From: Tissierella_B sp964485455
GTDB lineage: Bacteria; Bacillota; Clostridia; Tissierellales; Tissierellaceae
Reading direction: 5' to 3'
Length of the DNA stretch: 9,478 nt
Assembly (NCBI GenBank): GCA_964485455.1
Contig: CAZAJU010000081.1
Location: forward strand, 1-9,478
Part shown: positions 1-5,001 of the stretch, piece by piece
Position numbering within the stretch: position 1 is the stretch's first letter
Layout of the letters: each line of letters starts with the position of its first letter
Translations under genes and position numbers: made by a program
Notes under the pieces: generated by a model
Seen by the model: the letters and a program-made list of their open reading frames with translations, nothing else
Database searches by the model: none
Told to the model about the DNA's origin: nothing

Positions 1-55
1 TAGAGGAGCAAATTTGTCGAGTTGACAGGTGGGCTTCTCTTTTTTGTTGCCCAAA
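1..55. repeat. 55-bp direct repeat at unit start (copy 1 of 3)
   Basis: The first 55 bases recur exactly at 4468-4522 and at 9424-9478, the very end of the window. The match stops at base 56 (T here, A at 4523). The first and last copies form an exact terminal overlap, so the sequence can be circularised to 9423 bp. The repeat is the downstream end of the long shared segment and holds the leader hairpin described separately. Confidence 0.95.
2..45 (+). terminator. Leader terminator-like hairpin before PC4-rep operon, unit A
   Basis: AGAGGAGC (2-9) pairs with GCTTCTCT (33-40) with one G-T wobble, and five further T residues follow (41-45), the form of an intrinsic terminator. A small inner stem TTGTC (14-18) with GACAG (24-28) sits in the loop. 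A competing hairpin, TGGGC (30-34) with GCCCA (49-53), uses two of the same bases, so the two folds exclude each other as in an attenuator. It lies about 35 bases before the PC4-like start and, after circularisation, downstream of the promoter at 9318-9346. Folding is by eye; the attenuation role is inferred. Confidence 0.6.
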
Positions 56-80
56 TAAAATAATCGAAAGGATGATTAAA

Positions 81-323
81 ATGGATACGAAGGAATTTAC
101 CTATGAAGTTATCTCACATTTGGGGAACATAGCAAGTAAGGGAGACAACTTCTCTAAAGAATTAAACATAATAACTTGGAATGGTCGAAAGCCAGTTTAT
201 GATTTGAGAGCATGGAGAGTTAACAAGGACGGAATAAAATATCCACTAAAAGGATTATCACTAGAAAAATCAGATTTAATTGCTTTAAGAGATTTATTAG
301 CAAGTCTAAACTTGGAGGTATAA
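81..323 (+). CDS. PC4/YdbC-like ssDNA-binding protein, unit A
   Basis: An 80-aa protein resembling the bacterial PC4 (transcriptional coactivator p15) family, of which Lactococcus YdbC is a member. The family core is visible at about residues 26-45: KELN, then TWNGRKP, then the YDLRAW strand, followed by a G-I-K-Y-P-L-KGLSL segment and a C-terminal helix (66-76). PC4-family proteins dimerise and bind single-stranded DNA, so a role in protecting or presenting ssDNA during replication, or in regulating the operon, is plausible. The ATG at 81 is preferred over the in-frame ATG at 72, because GAAAGG (66-71) abuts the latter but is well spaced from the former. The stop lies 2 bases before rep, so the two are almost certainly co-transcribed. 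Unit B has a diverged homologue in the same place. Confidence 0.82.
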   Translation: MDTKEFTYEVISHLGNIASKGDNFSKELNIITWNGRKPVYDLRAWRVNKDGIKYPLKGLSLEKSDLIALRDLLASLNLEV

Positions 324-325
324 GA

Positions 326-1333
326 ATGAGTACAAAGAAACTTCAAGGAATAGACGGATTAAACTTTCAGCTACAACTAACAGTACCAGGCTTAGAGAAT
401 ATAAAGATTGATGAAAGTAGCTTAAAGAATGCTAAAGGTAAAGACATTGTAAAAGTAGATTGTGTTGGTGGAGAACTATCTATATATGTAAATCTACCAC
501 ATGCAATAAGACCAAACAACGTTCAGCCATTTCAGCTATCAGATTGTATTAAACTGGAATTAGTAAGAAGTGAAGTAATAGACTATGTAAAAGCATATCT
601 ACAAAAAGGATTAAAGGACAAATACTCTGATGAGTTTCTAAAAGATATGAATGTTACTCGTATGGAATGCAATCTAACTATTAAATGTGTAAATAGGTGT
701 AGAACTCAAGATGTAGTAAATCTATTTGAGAAAGCATTCCCTAAGACAGTAACCTATAAAGAAACAAAAGACTTGAGACAAACCCATAAGAAACCTAATA
801 GAACTGTTAAAACTACTAAAGCTCATTATTGGGTGTTAGAGGTATATGATAAATCATTTGAGCAAAGAGAAAAAGGAAATCTAAATGTTGAGCCTAACTT
901 GGTACGTGTAGAATTAGCTTTTTTAAATAGAACATTAGAAGCTCTTTACTCTAATAAAAGGTCTTTAGAAGATATACTAACAAGAAAAGCATTAAAAGCA
1001 CTAATAGACCAATATCAAGTAACCTTTGATGAAATATGCGAAACTAACTTAAAGCCTATGCTTAATAATTGTGTAGCAGATATATTAGATAGTCTTAATT
1101 ACCCAACATCAGGAAACCCAATAAGCGAAACACTAATAAGGTGTAAAGAGTATATTTTAGATATTGAGGTATTAAGAAAAGCATTAAAGAAATGGTATAA
1201 GCTAAGAGGTGTGCCAGACAGTTCTAAACGCATAATCTCATACTATACAAATCATAAAGATATAGGTTATGGAATACCAGTTGATGTGTTAAAGACAATA
1301 AAGCTTATGCACAATTCTACAGGTAAAAGGTAA
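326..1333 (+). CDS. Putative replication initiation protein, unit A
   Basis: A 335-aa protein, the largest gene of unit A and the best candidate for plasmid replication initiator. Visible features are a strand with MECNLTIK (113-120), a central HYWVLEVYDK segment (167-176) with a nearby E179, and VRVEL (193-197) followed by a helical C-terminal region. The pattern of Tyr-Asp-Lys, then Glu, then L/V-R-I/V-E recalls rolling-circle initiators of the Rep_trans and filamentous-phage gene II/X (CRI) types. I see no HUH motif, so this assignment is inference. The start is firm: GGAGG at 314-318, 7 bases before ATG, coupled to the PC4-like gene. Leucine codons are mostly CTA/TTA, as in the shared segment. 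The unit B protein is collinear but only about one-third identical by eye. An unrelated plasmid protein family is the alternative. Confidence 0.58.
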   Translation: MSTKKLQGIDGLNFQLQLTVPGLENIKIDESSLKNAKGKDIVKVDCVGGELSIYVNLPHAIRPNNVQPFQLSDCIKLELVRSEVIDYVKAYLQKGLKDKYSDEFLKDMNVTRMECNLTIKCVNRCRTQDVVNLFEKAFPKTVTYKETKDLRQTHKKPNRTVKTTKAHYWVLEVYDKSFEQREKGNLNVEPNLVRVELAFLNRTLEALYSNKRSLEDILTRKALKALIDQYQVTFDEICETNLKPMLNNCVADILDSLNYPTSGNPISETLIRCKEYILDIEVLRKALKKWYKLRGVPDSSKRIISYYTNHKDIGYGIPVDVLKTIKLMHNSTGKR

Positions 1334-1556
1334 AGATAAGGGGTCAAAAGGTAACAACAATTGTTACCCTGCAAGCCCTCAATTGATGGCAAATAGAAAG
1401 TATGAACTAAGCACTAAACCCAGTTCATTAGGGTGTTAGAGATACTAAGCAAACGAAATAAGCACTTCTAACCAAATGAAATTCTGTAGTGTTTTGTATA
1501 TAAGGAGACAGACAACAAAGTCGTTAACAATAGAATAACAGTAAGGAGGCCTACTC
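1334..1556. other. Post-rep noncoding region, unit A
   Basis: This 223-bp gap has no credible gene. It holds a perfect hairpin (1350-1368), a second inverted repeat ATGAACT (1402-1408) with AGTTCAT (1422-1428), and the block ATAAGCACTTCTA (1458-1470), preceded by CAAACGAA, which has a close counterpart at 6398-6410 in unit B. Structured, partly conserved DNA directly after rep is a reasonable place to look for a replication origin, but no known nick-site consensus was recognised. Confidence 0.5.
1350..1368. repeat. Perfect 8-bp stem hairpin after rep, unit A
   Basis: GGTAACAA (1350-1357), loop CAA, TTGTTACC (1361-1368). It begins 16 bases after the rep stop. No T-run follows, so it is not a classical intrinsic terminator. 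It could be an mRNA 3' end structure, a Rep-binding palindrome or an origin hairpin. Unit B has a perfect hairpin of different sequence at the same place (6310-6332). Confidence 0.7.
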
Positions 1557-1766
1557 ATGCAAATAGAAACTATTATAACTGATGTAAAGCTAAGACGTAA
1601 ACCAACTAATGGCACAGAAGCATATAATCTATTAGTTGAAGCATTAAAAGCAGATATAGAAGAAAAGCAAATCGTATTAGAAGAACTAAGCGATAAAGAA
1701 ATAAGAGAACAGGTAATTAGAGATTGGAGACCCAAAGTAAAGAACTTAGCAATCAATAACTACTAA
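1557..1766 (+). CDS. Conserved 69-aa protein of unknown function, unit A
   Basis: A small protein I do not recognise. It is predicted to be soluble and largely helical: a basic segment (KLRRKP, 11-16), then a GTEAYN turn (19-24), then a long charged helix about residues 25-53 (LKADIEEKQ) that could form a coiled coil, and a W57-x-P ending. AAGGAGG (1543-1549) lies 7 bases before ATG, so translation is well supported. The unit B homologue (6512-6721) has the same length and about 28 of 69 identical residues by hand alignment, including GT, AYN, LKA, EKQ and the W-x-P pair. Conservation under divergence shows it is a real gene. Its stop overlaps the ribosome binding site of the DUF5681 gene, so the two are co-translated neighbours. 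Confidence 0.8.
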   Translation: MQIETIITDVKLRRKPTNGTEAYNLLVEALKADIEEKQIVLEELSDKEIREQVIRDWRPKVKNLAINNY

Positions 1767-1781
1767 AGGAGTGTGATTTAT

Positions 1782-2153
1782 GTGTCTTTCAAAAAAGGTG
1801 TGAGTGGCAACCCAAAGGGCAGACCTAAGCTAACAGCAGAGCAAAAGGAAGAAAGGGAAGTATTCCAAGAGCTACTAAAATCAGCCACAGTTAATGCTCT
1901 GCAAAGCATAATTCTAATTGCCAATGACAGACATAGCAAAGACCGTTTCAATGCTTGTAAATATATCATTGACAAAGCCTATGGTGCCAACACAGCTTTT
2001 CTGTTAGACGGTGAAGAAGAAACAACCCCTATTGTAATAGAGATTGCACCACACCCAAGCTCAAGAAATGGTCATGCAAAAGCCCAAATAGACGAAGACT
2101 GGGAAGCCCAATGGAATGCAACCCCAGACCCAGAAGATGAAGAAGAATTTTAA
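1782..2153 (+). CDS. DUF5681-type protein, unit A
   Basis: A 123-aa protein with the DUF5681 hallmark SGNPKGRPK at residues 8-16, then a charged helix (about 18-34), a KDRFNACKYIIDKAYG segment (53-68) typical of this family, and a very acidic C-terminus (DEDW to EDEEEF). DUF5681 proteins are common near phage packaging genes, where they are often taken as small-terminase-like or DNA-binding proteins; no terminase is present here. The start is GTG at 1782, with AAAGGAG (1765-1771) 10 bases upstream; this gives the same length as the unit B copy. The overlapping ATG at 1780 is out of frame and stops within a few codons. Codons 46 to the end are identical to unit B, while codons 1-45 share about 32 of 45 residues, so the gene is a mosaic. 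Confidence 0.75.
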   Translation: MSFKKGVSGNPKGRPKLTAEQKEEREVFQELLKSATVNALQSIILIANDRHSKDRFNACKYIIDKAYGANTAFLLDGEEETTPIVIEIAPHPSSRNGHAKAQIDEDWEAQWNATPDPEDEEEF

Positions 2154-2167
2154 AGGAGGATTAAGAA

Positions 2168-2866
2168 ATGAGTAAACAAGCAACTAATATCTATGCAAAT
2201 AGGCATACAACTAATAAAGGAACAAATAACCCTAAAAGTATGATTGAGGTGTATAACGAACTATTTAAAGCAACCCATAGTGCAGTAACACATGACGATA
2301 TGATTAAGCTATACCCTAAGATAAAGGATTTTGTGTATCAATATGAAGAAGTAGATAAAACTTCAACGGATCGTATTTATAGTGGTTTCTCTAATAAGCT
2401 AAAAGATATGATTGAAGAAAACACTCTAGCATACGACCTTATGAATGATAAAGTAGAAGCTATTAAAAATCGTCAATATGATTATGGTGGAGAAAAGGAC
2501 GATACACAAGCAGTACAAAGTAAAGTACTACAGTTAATGGCTGAACTACCTAAAACAAAGACTACAGCAAACTCAACTAAGGTATCAAACGTATTAAATG
2601 CAGCTATTACTTCTGGTGTTATTGGTAGCAAAGCAGTATTAGACTTATTAAAATATCCAGCATATTCTGGTATGGTAAACGAAACAATGAAACAACGTGC
2701 TTATGTAGGTAGTAAATCAGAAGCCCAACATGCCTTTGAAAGAATTAATGAAAGAGAATTAGAAGATGTAAGAAAATCAATGACAAGCATATTCTCACAA
2801 GGCTTTCATGCTAAGAATTTACAAAAGAAAGTAATTGATGATGGTACCCAAAGGATATGGGAATAG
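2168..2866 (+). CDS. Unknown 232-aa protein, unit A copy
   Basis: I do not recognise this protein. It has no signal peptide, membrane segment or cysteine motif. The N-terminus is polar and Asn/Thr rich (about 1-25); residues 26-110 look helical and charged (SMIEVYNELFKA, DDMIKLYPKIKDFVYQYEEV); a small-residue stretch follows around 150-168 (NVLNAAITSGVIGSKAVLDLL); the end is helical and charged (HAFERINERELEDVRKSM). AAAGGAGG lies immediately after the DUF5681 stop, 8 bases before ATG, so it belongs to that operon. Position beside DUF5681 could suggest a packaging-, segregation- or transfer-like role, but nothing in the sequence proves this. The copy at 7124-7822 is identical. Confidence 0.8.
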   Translation: MSKQATNIYANRHTTNKGTNNPKSMIEVYNELFKATHSAVTHDDMIKLYPKIKDFVYQYEEVDKTSTDRIYSGFSNKLKDMIEENTLAYDLMNDKVEAIKNRQYDYGGEKDDTQAVQSKVLQLMAELPKTKTTANSTKVSNVLNAAITSGVIGSKAVLDLLKYPAYSGMVNETMKQRAYVGSKSEAQHAFERINERELEDVRKSMTSIFSQGFHAKNLQKKVIDDGTQRIWE

Positions 2867-2871
2867 GTATC

Positions 2872-2993
2872 AATCAGAAGTACACAGAGTAACCCAGAAT
2901 GACTTTAAAGTAATTGATAATAGATTTATATAGGTAACCCTATAAGTTAACTAGAAATCAATCTAATGACTTTAAGCGATATATACATAAATG
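2872..2993. repeat. Diverged repeat R1, upstream of HTH gene, copy 1
   Basis: Ordered blocks AATCAG (2872-2877), AGAATGAC (2896-2903), TTTATATAGG (2925-2934) and GATATATACATAAA (2978-2991) recur in the same order and orientation in R2 (4187-4311). First-to-last block distance is 106 here and 105 in R2, and AGAATGAC to TTTATATAGG is 29 in both. R1 also has AATGACTTTAA twice (2898-2908, 2965-2975). It begins just after the 232-aa gene. It may be a binding-site array or a conserved RNA. Confidence 0.65.
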
Positions 2994-3000
2994 CTAAGAT

Positions 3001-3038
3001 TAGCTCAAACTACACTAAATTAAAATATAAATGAGCTA
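3001..3038. repeat. Inverted repeat before HTH gene (possible operator), copy 1
   Basis: TAGCTCA (3001-3007) and TGAGCTA (3032-3038) are exact inverted copies separated by 24 AT-rich bases. They lie just upstream of a weak promoter candidate: a TATTAT -10 at 3065-3070 with a poor -35 near 3041-3047. An operator for the HTH protein encoded next is a reasonable guess; a hairpin at the end of the upstream transcript is the alternative. Confidence 0.4.
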
Positions 3039-3096
3039 GTAGTACAATATTTCAGTTGAATTTGTATTATGCCTCTAATAAAGGAGAATACGAATA

Positions 3097-3369
3097 ATGA
3101 CTAAAGCAAAAGAAACAATGCAAATAGTAGAACCAACCCCAAGAGTAATACCAAGAATGCTATCTATTCAAGAGGTGATGGAACTAACAGGATTTTCATA
3201 CAGACACTTATGGACACTATGTAAGCTAAACAAGATAATTCACATTAGAACAGGCTCCAAGTATCTAATAAACTTTGATAAGCTCATAGACTACTTAAAT
3301 ACTGGAGACCCAGACAAGCCAGAAGTAATGTATCAAAATCAGAAGAAAGAGGAAAAGGCTAACAAATAA
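3097..3369 (+). CDS. Excisionase/MerR-type HTH protein, unit A copy
   Basis: A 90-aa protein with one winged-helix HTH of the HTH_17/excisionase type at about residues 21-67: MLSIQEVMELTGFS (first helices), YRHLWTLCKLNKI (recognition helix), HIRTGSKYLINFDKLIDYL (wing and last helix). Such small proteins act as recombination directionality factors, copy-number or partition regulators, or simple repressors. No integrase is encoded here, so a regulator or replication accessory is more likely than a true excisionase. AAAGGAG (3080-3086) is 10 bases before ATG. It follows a 230-bp noncoding gap with repeats and an inverted repeat, possible binding sites for itself. The HNH gene follows after 59 bases, probably in the same transcript. 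The tail after residue 70 is charged and probably disordered. Confidence 0.78.
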   Translation: MTKAKETMQIVEPTPRVIPRMLSIQEVMELTGFSYRHLWTLCKLNKIIHIRTGSKYLINFDKLIDYLNTGDPDKPEVMYQNQKKEEKANK

Positions 3370-3428
3370 AGCACTCATAACAAAGTCCATCATCTATTGA
3401 ATACCAACGAAAAGGAGGACAATAGATA

Positions 3429-3956
3429 ATGACTAAACTACCACTACACAGAGAAGATGGAACACCAATAGAATGGAAACAAATCAAAGACTTTTCAAGG
3501 TATTTGGTGTCAGATGATGGACGAGTATTTAGCACAATATCAGATATAATCGTAAGCCAAAGAGATAATGGTGGCGGATATATGCAAGTATATATTACTT
3601 CTGATAAAGGCAAGAAGAAAAGACTATATGCACATAGATTGGTGTATGCAACCCATAAAGCACCTATTCCAAAGGGATATGAGATAAACCATATAGATGA
3701 AGATAAAGCAAATAATGATATATCTAATCTTGAATGTGTTACACCAGTAGAAAATAGAAATCATGGTACACGTTCTATAAGAGCAGGAAAAGCAAGGAGA
3801 CGAGCAGTAGCACAATACACCCTAGACGGTAAGCTAATAAGAACATATAAATCAATGACAGAAGCAGACAATCATGGTTATGGTATAGGACGAGTATGTG
3901 CATGTTGTACTGGAAGACTAGAAACATATAAAGGCTACAAATGGAAGTATGCTTAG
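3429..3956 (+). CDS. HNH endonuclease with NUMOD4 and NUMOD1-like domains, unit A copy
   Basis: A 175-aa protein built like free-standing phage homing endonucleases. Residues about 14-60 match NUMOD4 (EWKQIKDFSRYLVSDDGRVFS). An HNH_3 nuclease core runs from about 68 to 113: A-H69-R, then EINHIDEDKANND (85-97) with H88 and D90, then N100-L-E and N-R-N-H112. Residues 126-175 fit a NUMOD1-like DNA-binding module (AQYTLDGKLIRTY, SMTEAD, and the final YKGYKWKYA). The catalytic residues look intact, so it should cut or nick DNA. AAAGGAGG precedes the ATG. It could be a selfish homing enzyme that spreads this segment, which would fit the perfect identity between the two copies, or it may serve the plasmid. 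A stem-loop overlaps its stop codon. Confidence 0.9.
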   Translation: MTKLPLHREDGTPIEWKQIKDFSRYLVSDDGRVFSTISDIIVSQRDNGGGYMQVYITSDKGKKKRLYAHRLVYATHKAPIPKGYEINHIDEDKANNDISNLECVTPVENRNHGTRSIRAGKARRRAVAQYTLDGKLIRTYKSMTEADNHGYGIGRVCACCTGRLETYKGYKWKYA

Positions 3957-3993
3957 TTTATAATAAACTAAACTGCGTTACTCACTAAGCATA
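3948..3993. repeat. Nested inverted repeats over the HNH stop codon, copy 1
   Basis: TATGCTTAGT (3948-3957) is an exact inverse of ACTAAGCATA (3984-3993). Inside, TTAGTTTA (3953-3960), loop TAA, TAAACTAA (3964-3971) forms a second perfect and partly competing hairpin. The stop codon TAG (3954-3956) lies in both stems. No T-run follows, so termination would be weak; RNA stabilisation or a DNA-level role is possible. Confidence 0.6.
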
Positions 3994-4135
3994 ATACTAT
4001 AAACATAAAAGCAATGCAATAATCACTAAAGCATTTAAGCTACAAAGTATTACAATCAAAGAACTATTACCATATTTCTATTTTATGTGTAATACCTTTT
4101 AGTTTTATTTATAATTACAATTTTATTATATATTC

Positions 4136-4164
4136 TTGACATTATTTTATAAGCATTATACTAT
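4136..4164 (+). promoter_or_regulatory. Possible promoter, copy 1
   Basis: TTGACA (4136-4141) is a perfect -35; 17 bases later is TACTAT (4159-4164), or TATACT at a spacing of 15. The -10 is imperfect. Transcription would run through R2 toward the stronger promoter, so it could make a small RNA or an upstream start for the PC4-rep operon. Confidence 0.35.
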
Positions 4165-4186
4165 TACTATACCATTTAATTTATTT

Positions 4187-4311
4187 GTTAATCAGAGGTT
4201 ACCAGAATGACCCAGATTAAATTATAATATTCTTTATATAGGAATTATAGGTAATGAAATTAAAGTCATTCTAGGCCTATTCTAGTTAATCAGGGATATA
4301 TACATAAAATG
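4187..4311. repeat. Diverged repeat R2, upstream of PC4-rep promoter, copy 1
   Basis: Blocks AATCAG (4190-4195), AGAATGAC (4204-4211), TTTATATAGG (4233-4242) and GATATATACATAAA (4295-4308) follow the order of R1. GTTAATCAG appears twice (4187-4195, 4285-4293), and TTAAAGTCATT (4260-4270) is the exact inverse of the AATGACTTTAA found twice in R1. AGAATGAC can pair with GTCATTCT (4265-4272). R1 and R2 bracket the HTH-HNH pair. Confidence 0.65.
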
Positions 4312-4361
4312 ATATAAAATAACAATATAAAAATTATTTATACAAAAGATTAAAAAAAGTA

Positions 4362-4390
4362 TGTACAAATATTCTGAAATATGGTATAAT
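4362..4390 (+). promoter_or_regulatory. Extended -10 promoter for PC4-rep operon, copy 1
   Basis: TGTACA (4362-4367), a 17-base spacer, and a perfect TATAAT (4385-4390) preceded by TGG, giving an extended -10 element. The start point would be near 4397. It reads through a leader of about 155 bases with a terminator-like hairpin into the unit B PC4-like gene at 4554. This is the best promoter in the window. Confidence 0.7.
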
Positions 4391-4416
4391 ATATATAGTG
4401 ACAGAAGTATAATGAA

Positions 4417-4461
4417 ATGAATACTTTGAAGGAAATAATTAAAACAAATAAAATAATTTAG
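4417..4461 (+). other. Possible 14-codon leader peptide, copy 1
   Basis: ATG at 4417 opens 14 codons (MNTLKEIIKTNKII) that stop at TAG 4459-4461, 7 bases before the leader hairpin stem. The position would suit translation-coupled attenuation, but the ribosome binding site is weak (AGAAG) and an overlapping ATG at 4412 stops after two codons. It may be chance. Confidence 0.2.
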
Positions 4462-4468
4462 ATAGCTT

Positions 4469-4512
4469 AGAGGAGCAAATTTGTCGAGTTGACAGGTGGG
4501 CTTCTCTTTTTT
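4469..4512 (+). terminator. Leader terminator-like hairpin, unit B
   Basis: Same sequence as the hairpin at 2-45: stem 4469-4476 with 4500-4507, T-run 4508-4512, competing hairpin 4497-4501 with 4516-4520. Here the promoter at 4362-4390 is directly visible upstream, and the unit B PC4-like gene starts 41 bases after the T-run. Confidence 0.6.
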
Positions 4513-4553
4513 GTTGCCCAAAAATCAAATAGCAAATGAAAGGAACAAGGAAA

Positions 4554-4850
4554 ATGGATAACACAACAAACAAGCATGAATTTGCGTGTAATGCTGGTAA
4601 GGTTACCGAGTACGAAGTAAAGGAACATATTGACACTATCATGGTGGGCTTTCGTGGATTCTCAAAGGAAGTGTCGATTGTAAAGTGGAACGATAAAAAG
4701 CCTGTGTTTGATATTAGAGCATGGCGAGTATCTGACAGAGACGGATTGCAATATCCTTTGCGTGGTATCACTTTCTCTAAGGAAGAGTTTATCAAGTTAA
4801 GGGAAATCTTGAACAGCATTGATGTGAATTGTATTGATAAATATATGTGA
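4554..4850 (+). CDS. PC4/YdbC-like ssDNA-binding protein, unit B
   Basis: A 98-aa homologue of the protein at 81-323, with a longer N-terminal tail and a short C-terminal extension (VNCIDKYM). The PC4 core is at about residues 38-57: KEVS, KWNDKKP, FDIRAW, then LQYPLRGITF and a final helix (EEFIKLREIL). Core residues W45, N46, K49, P50, D53, R55, A56 and W57 match unit A. The ATG at 4554 is chosen over the in-frame ATG at 4536, since GAAAGG and AAGG lie between them and serve the later start. Unlike unit A, it is not next to rep: two small genes intervene. Codon use includes more TTG, CGT and GTG than in unit A. Confidence 0.82.
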   Translation: MDNTTNKHEFACNAGKVTEYEVKEHIDTIMVGFRGFSKEVSIVKWNDKKPVFDIRAWRVSDRDGLQYPLRGITFSKEEFIKLREILNSIDVNCIDKYM

Positions 4851-4873
4851 GCAAAGAATGTGAGGTATTGAAT

Positions 4874-4999
4874 ATGAACGGAGCAAAGACTGACGAAAGG
4901 AATTATTATGCTGAAAGCTACATTGCTTTAATCGAAGCAATTATCAAGGAAACAGCTTCAATAATCAAAGACATAAAGAAAGCAATGGGCGAGGTGTGA
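4874..4999 (+). CDS. Small 41-aa protein, unit B only
   Basis: A 41-codon reading frame from ATG at 4874 to TGA at 4997-4999, with TGAGG (4861-4865) 8 bases upstream. The product begins MNGAKTDERNYY and continues as an amphipathic helix rich in Ile, Ala, Lys and Glu (about 13-37), without known homologues that I can name. Its last codons contain the GAGG that serves the next gene, whose ATG (5002) is 2 bases after this stop, so the two are translationally coupled. It fills the space between the PC4-like and zinc-finger-like genes, all in one direction. Function unknown; a small DNA- or protein-binding helix is possible. Confidence 0.55.
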   Translation: MNGAKTDERNYYAESYIALIEAIIKETASIIKDIKKAMGEV

Positions 5000-5001
5000 A
5001 A

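Larger units (their letters stand above)
3957..4467. other. AT-rich noncoding region with promoters and repeats, copy 1
   Basis: More than 500 bp without a credible gene. From 3957 to about 4130 I see only AT-rich sequence after the HNH stem-loop. Then come a possible promoter (4136-4164), repeat R2 (4187-4311), a strong promoter (4362-4390) and the start of the PC4-rep leader. A low-complexity AT-rich stretch next to repeats could hold an origin or a single-strand origin, but none was recognised. Confidence 0.6.
1917..4522. repeat. Long direct repeat, copy 1 (2606 bp, identical)
   Basis: Bases 1917-4522 match 6873-9478 with no difference found on reading, at a constant offset of 4956. The segment starts at codon 46 of the DUF5681 gene (1916 is A, its partner 6872 is G) and ends just after the leader hairpin (4523 A against base 56 T). 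It carries the 232-aa, HTH and HNH genes and the promoter region. Both borders go abruptly from perfect identity to strong divergence, which indicates very recent duplication or exchange, or an assembly-collapsed region used twice. Confidence 0.95.

Noticed and set aside
21..60. TTGACA in the 55-bp repeat as a -35 box
   Set aside because: No acceptable -10 element lies at 16-18 bases; it is part of the hairpin loop.
1386..1439. 17-codon frame after unit A rep
   Set aside because: No ribosome binding site, overlaps an inverted repeat, no counterpart in unit B.
3097..3369. HTH protein as a true excisionase of an integrated element
   Set aside because: No integrase or attachment site is visible and the sequence closes into a circle, so a regulator role is more likely.
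4282..4521. 79-codon - strand frame over the promoter and leader (also 9238-9477)
   Set aside because: Its product is a low-complexity Ile/Leu/Tyr/Phe string read from AT-rich noncoding DNA, and it runs through the leader hairpin; no start signal.
1917..4522. Long repeat as a composite transposon or insertion sequence
   Set aside because: No transposase, no terminal inverted repeats and no target duplication; the borders fall in a gene and a hairpin, which fits recombination or assembly better.
4439..4819. 126-codon - strand frame opposite the unit B PC4-like gene
   Set aside because: The + strand protein is conserved in unit A, while this frame is not; it is a shadow.
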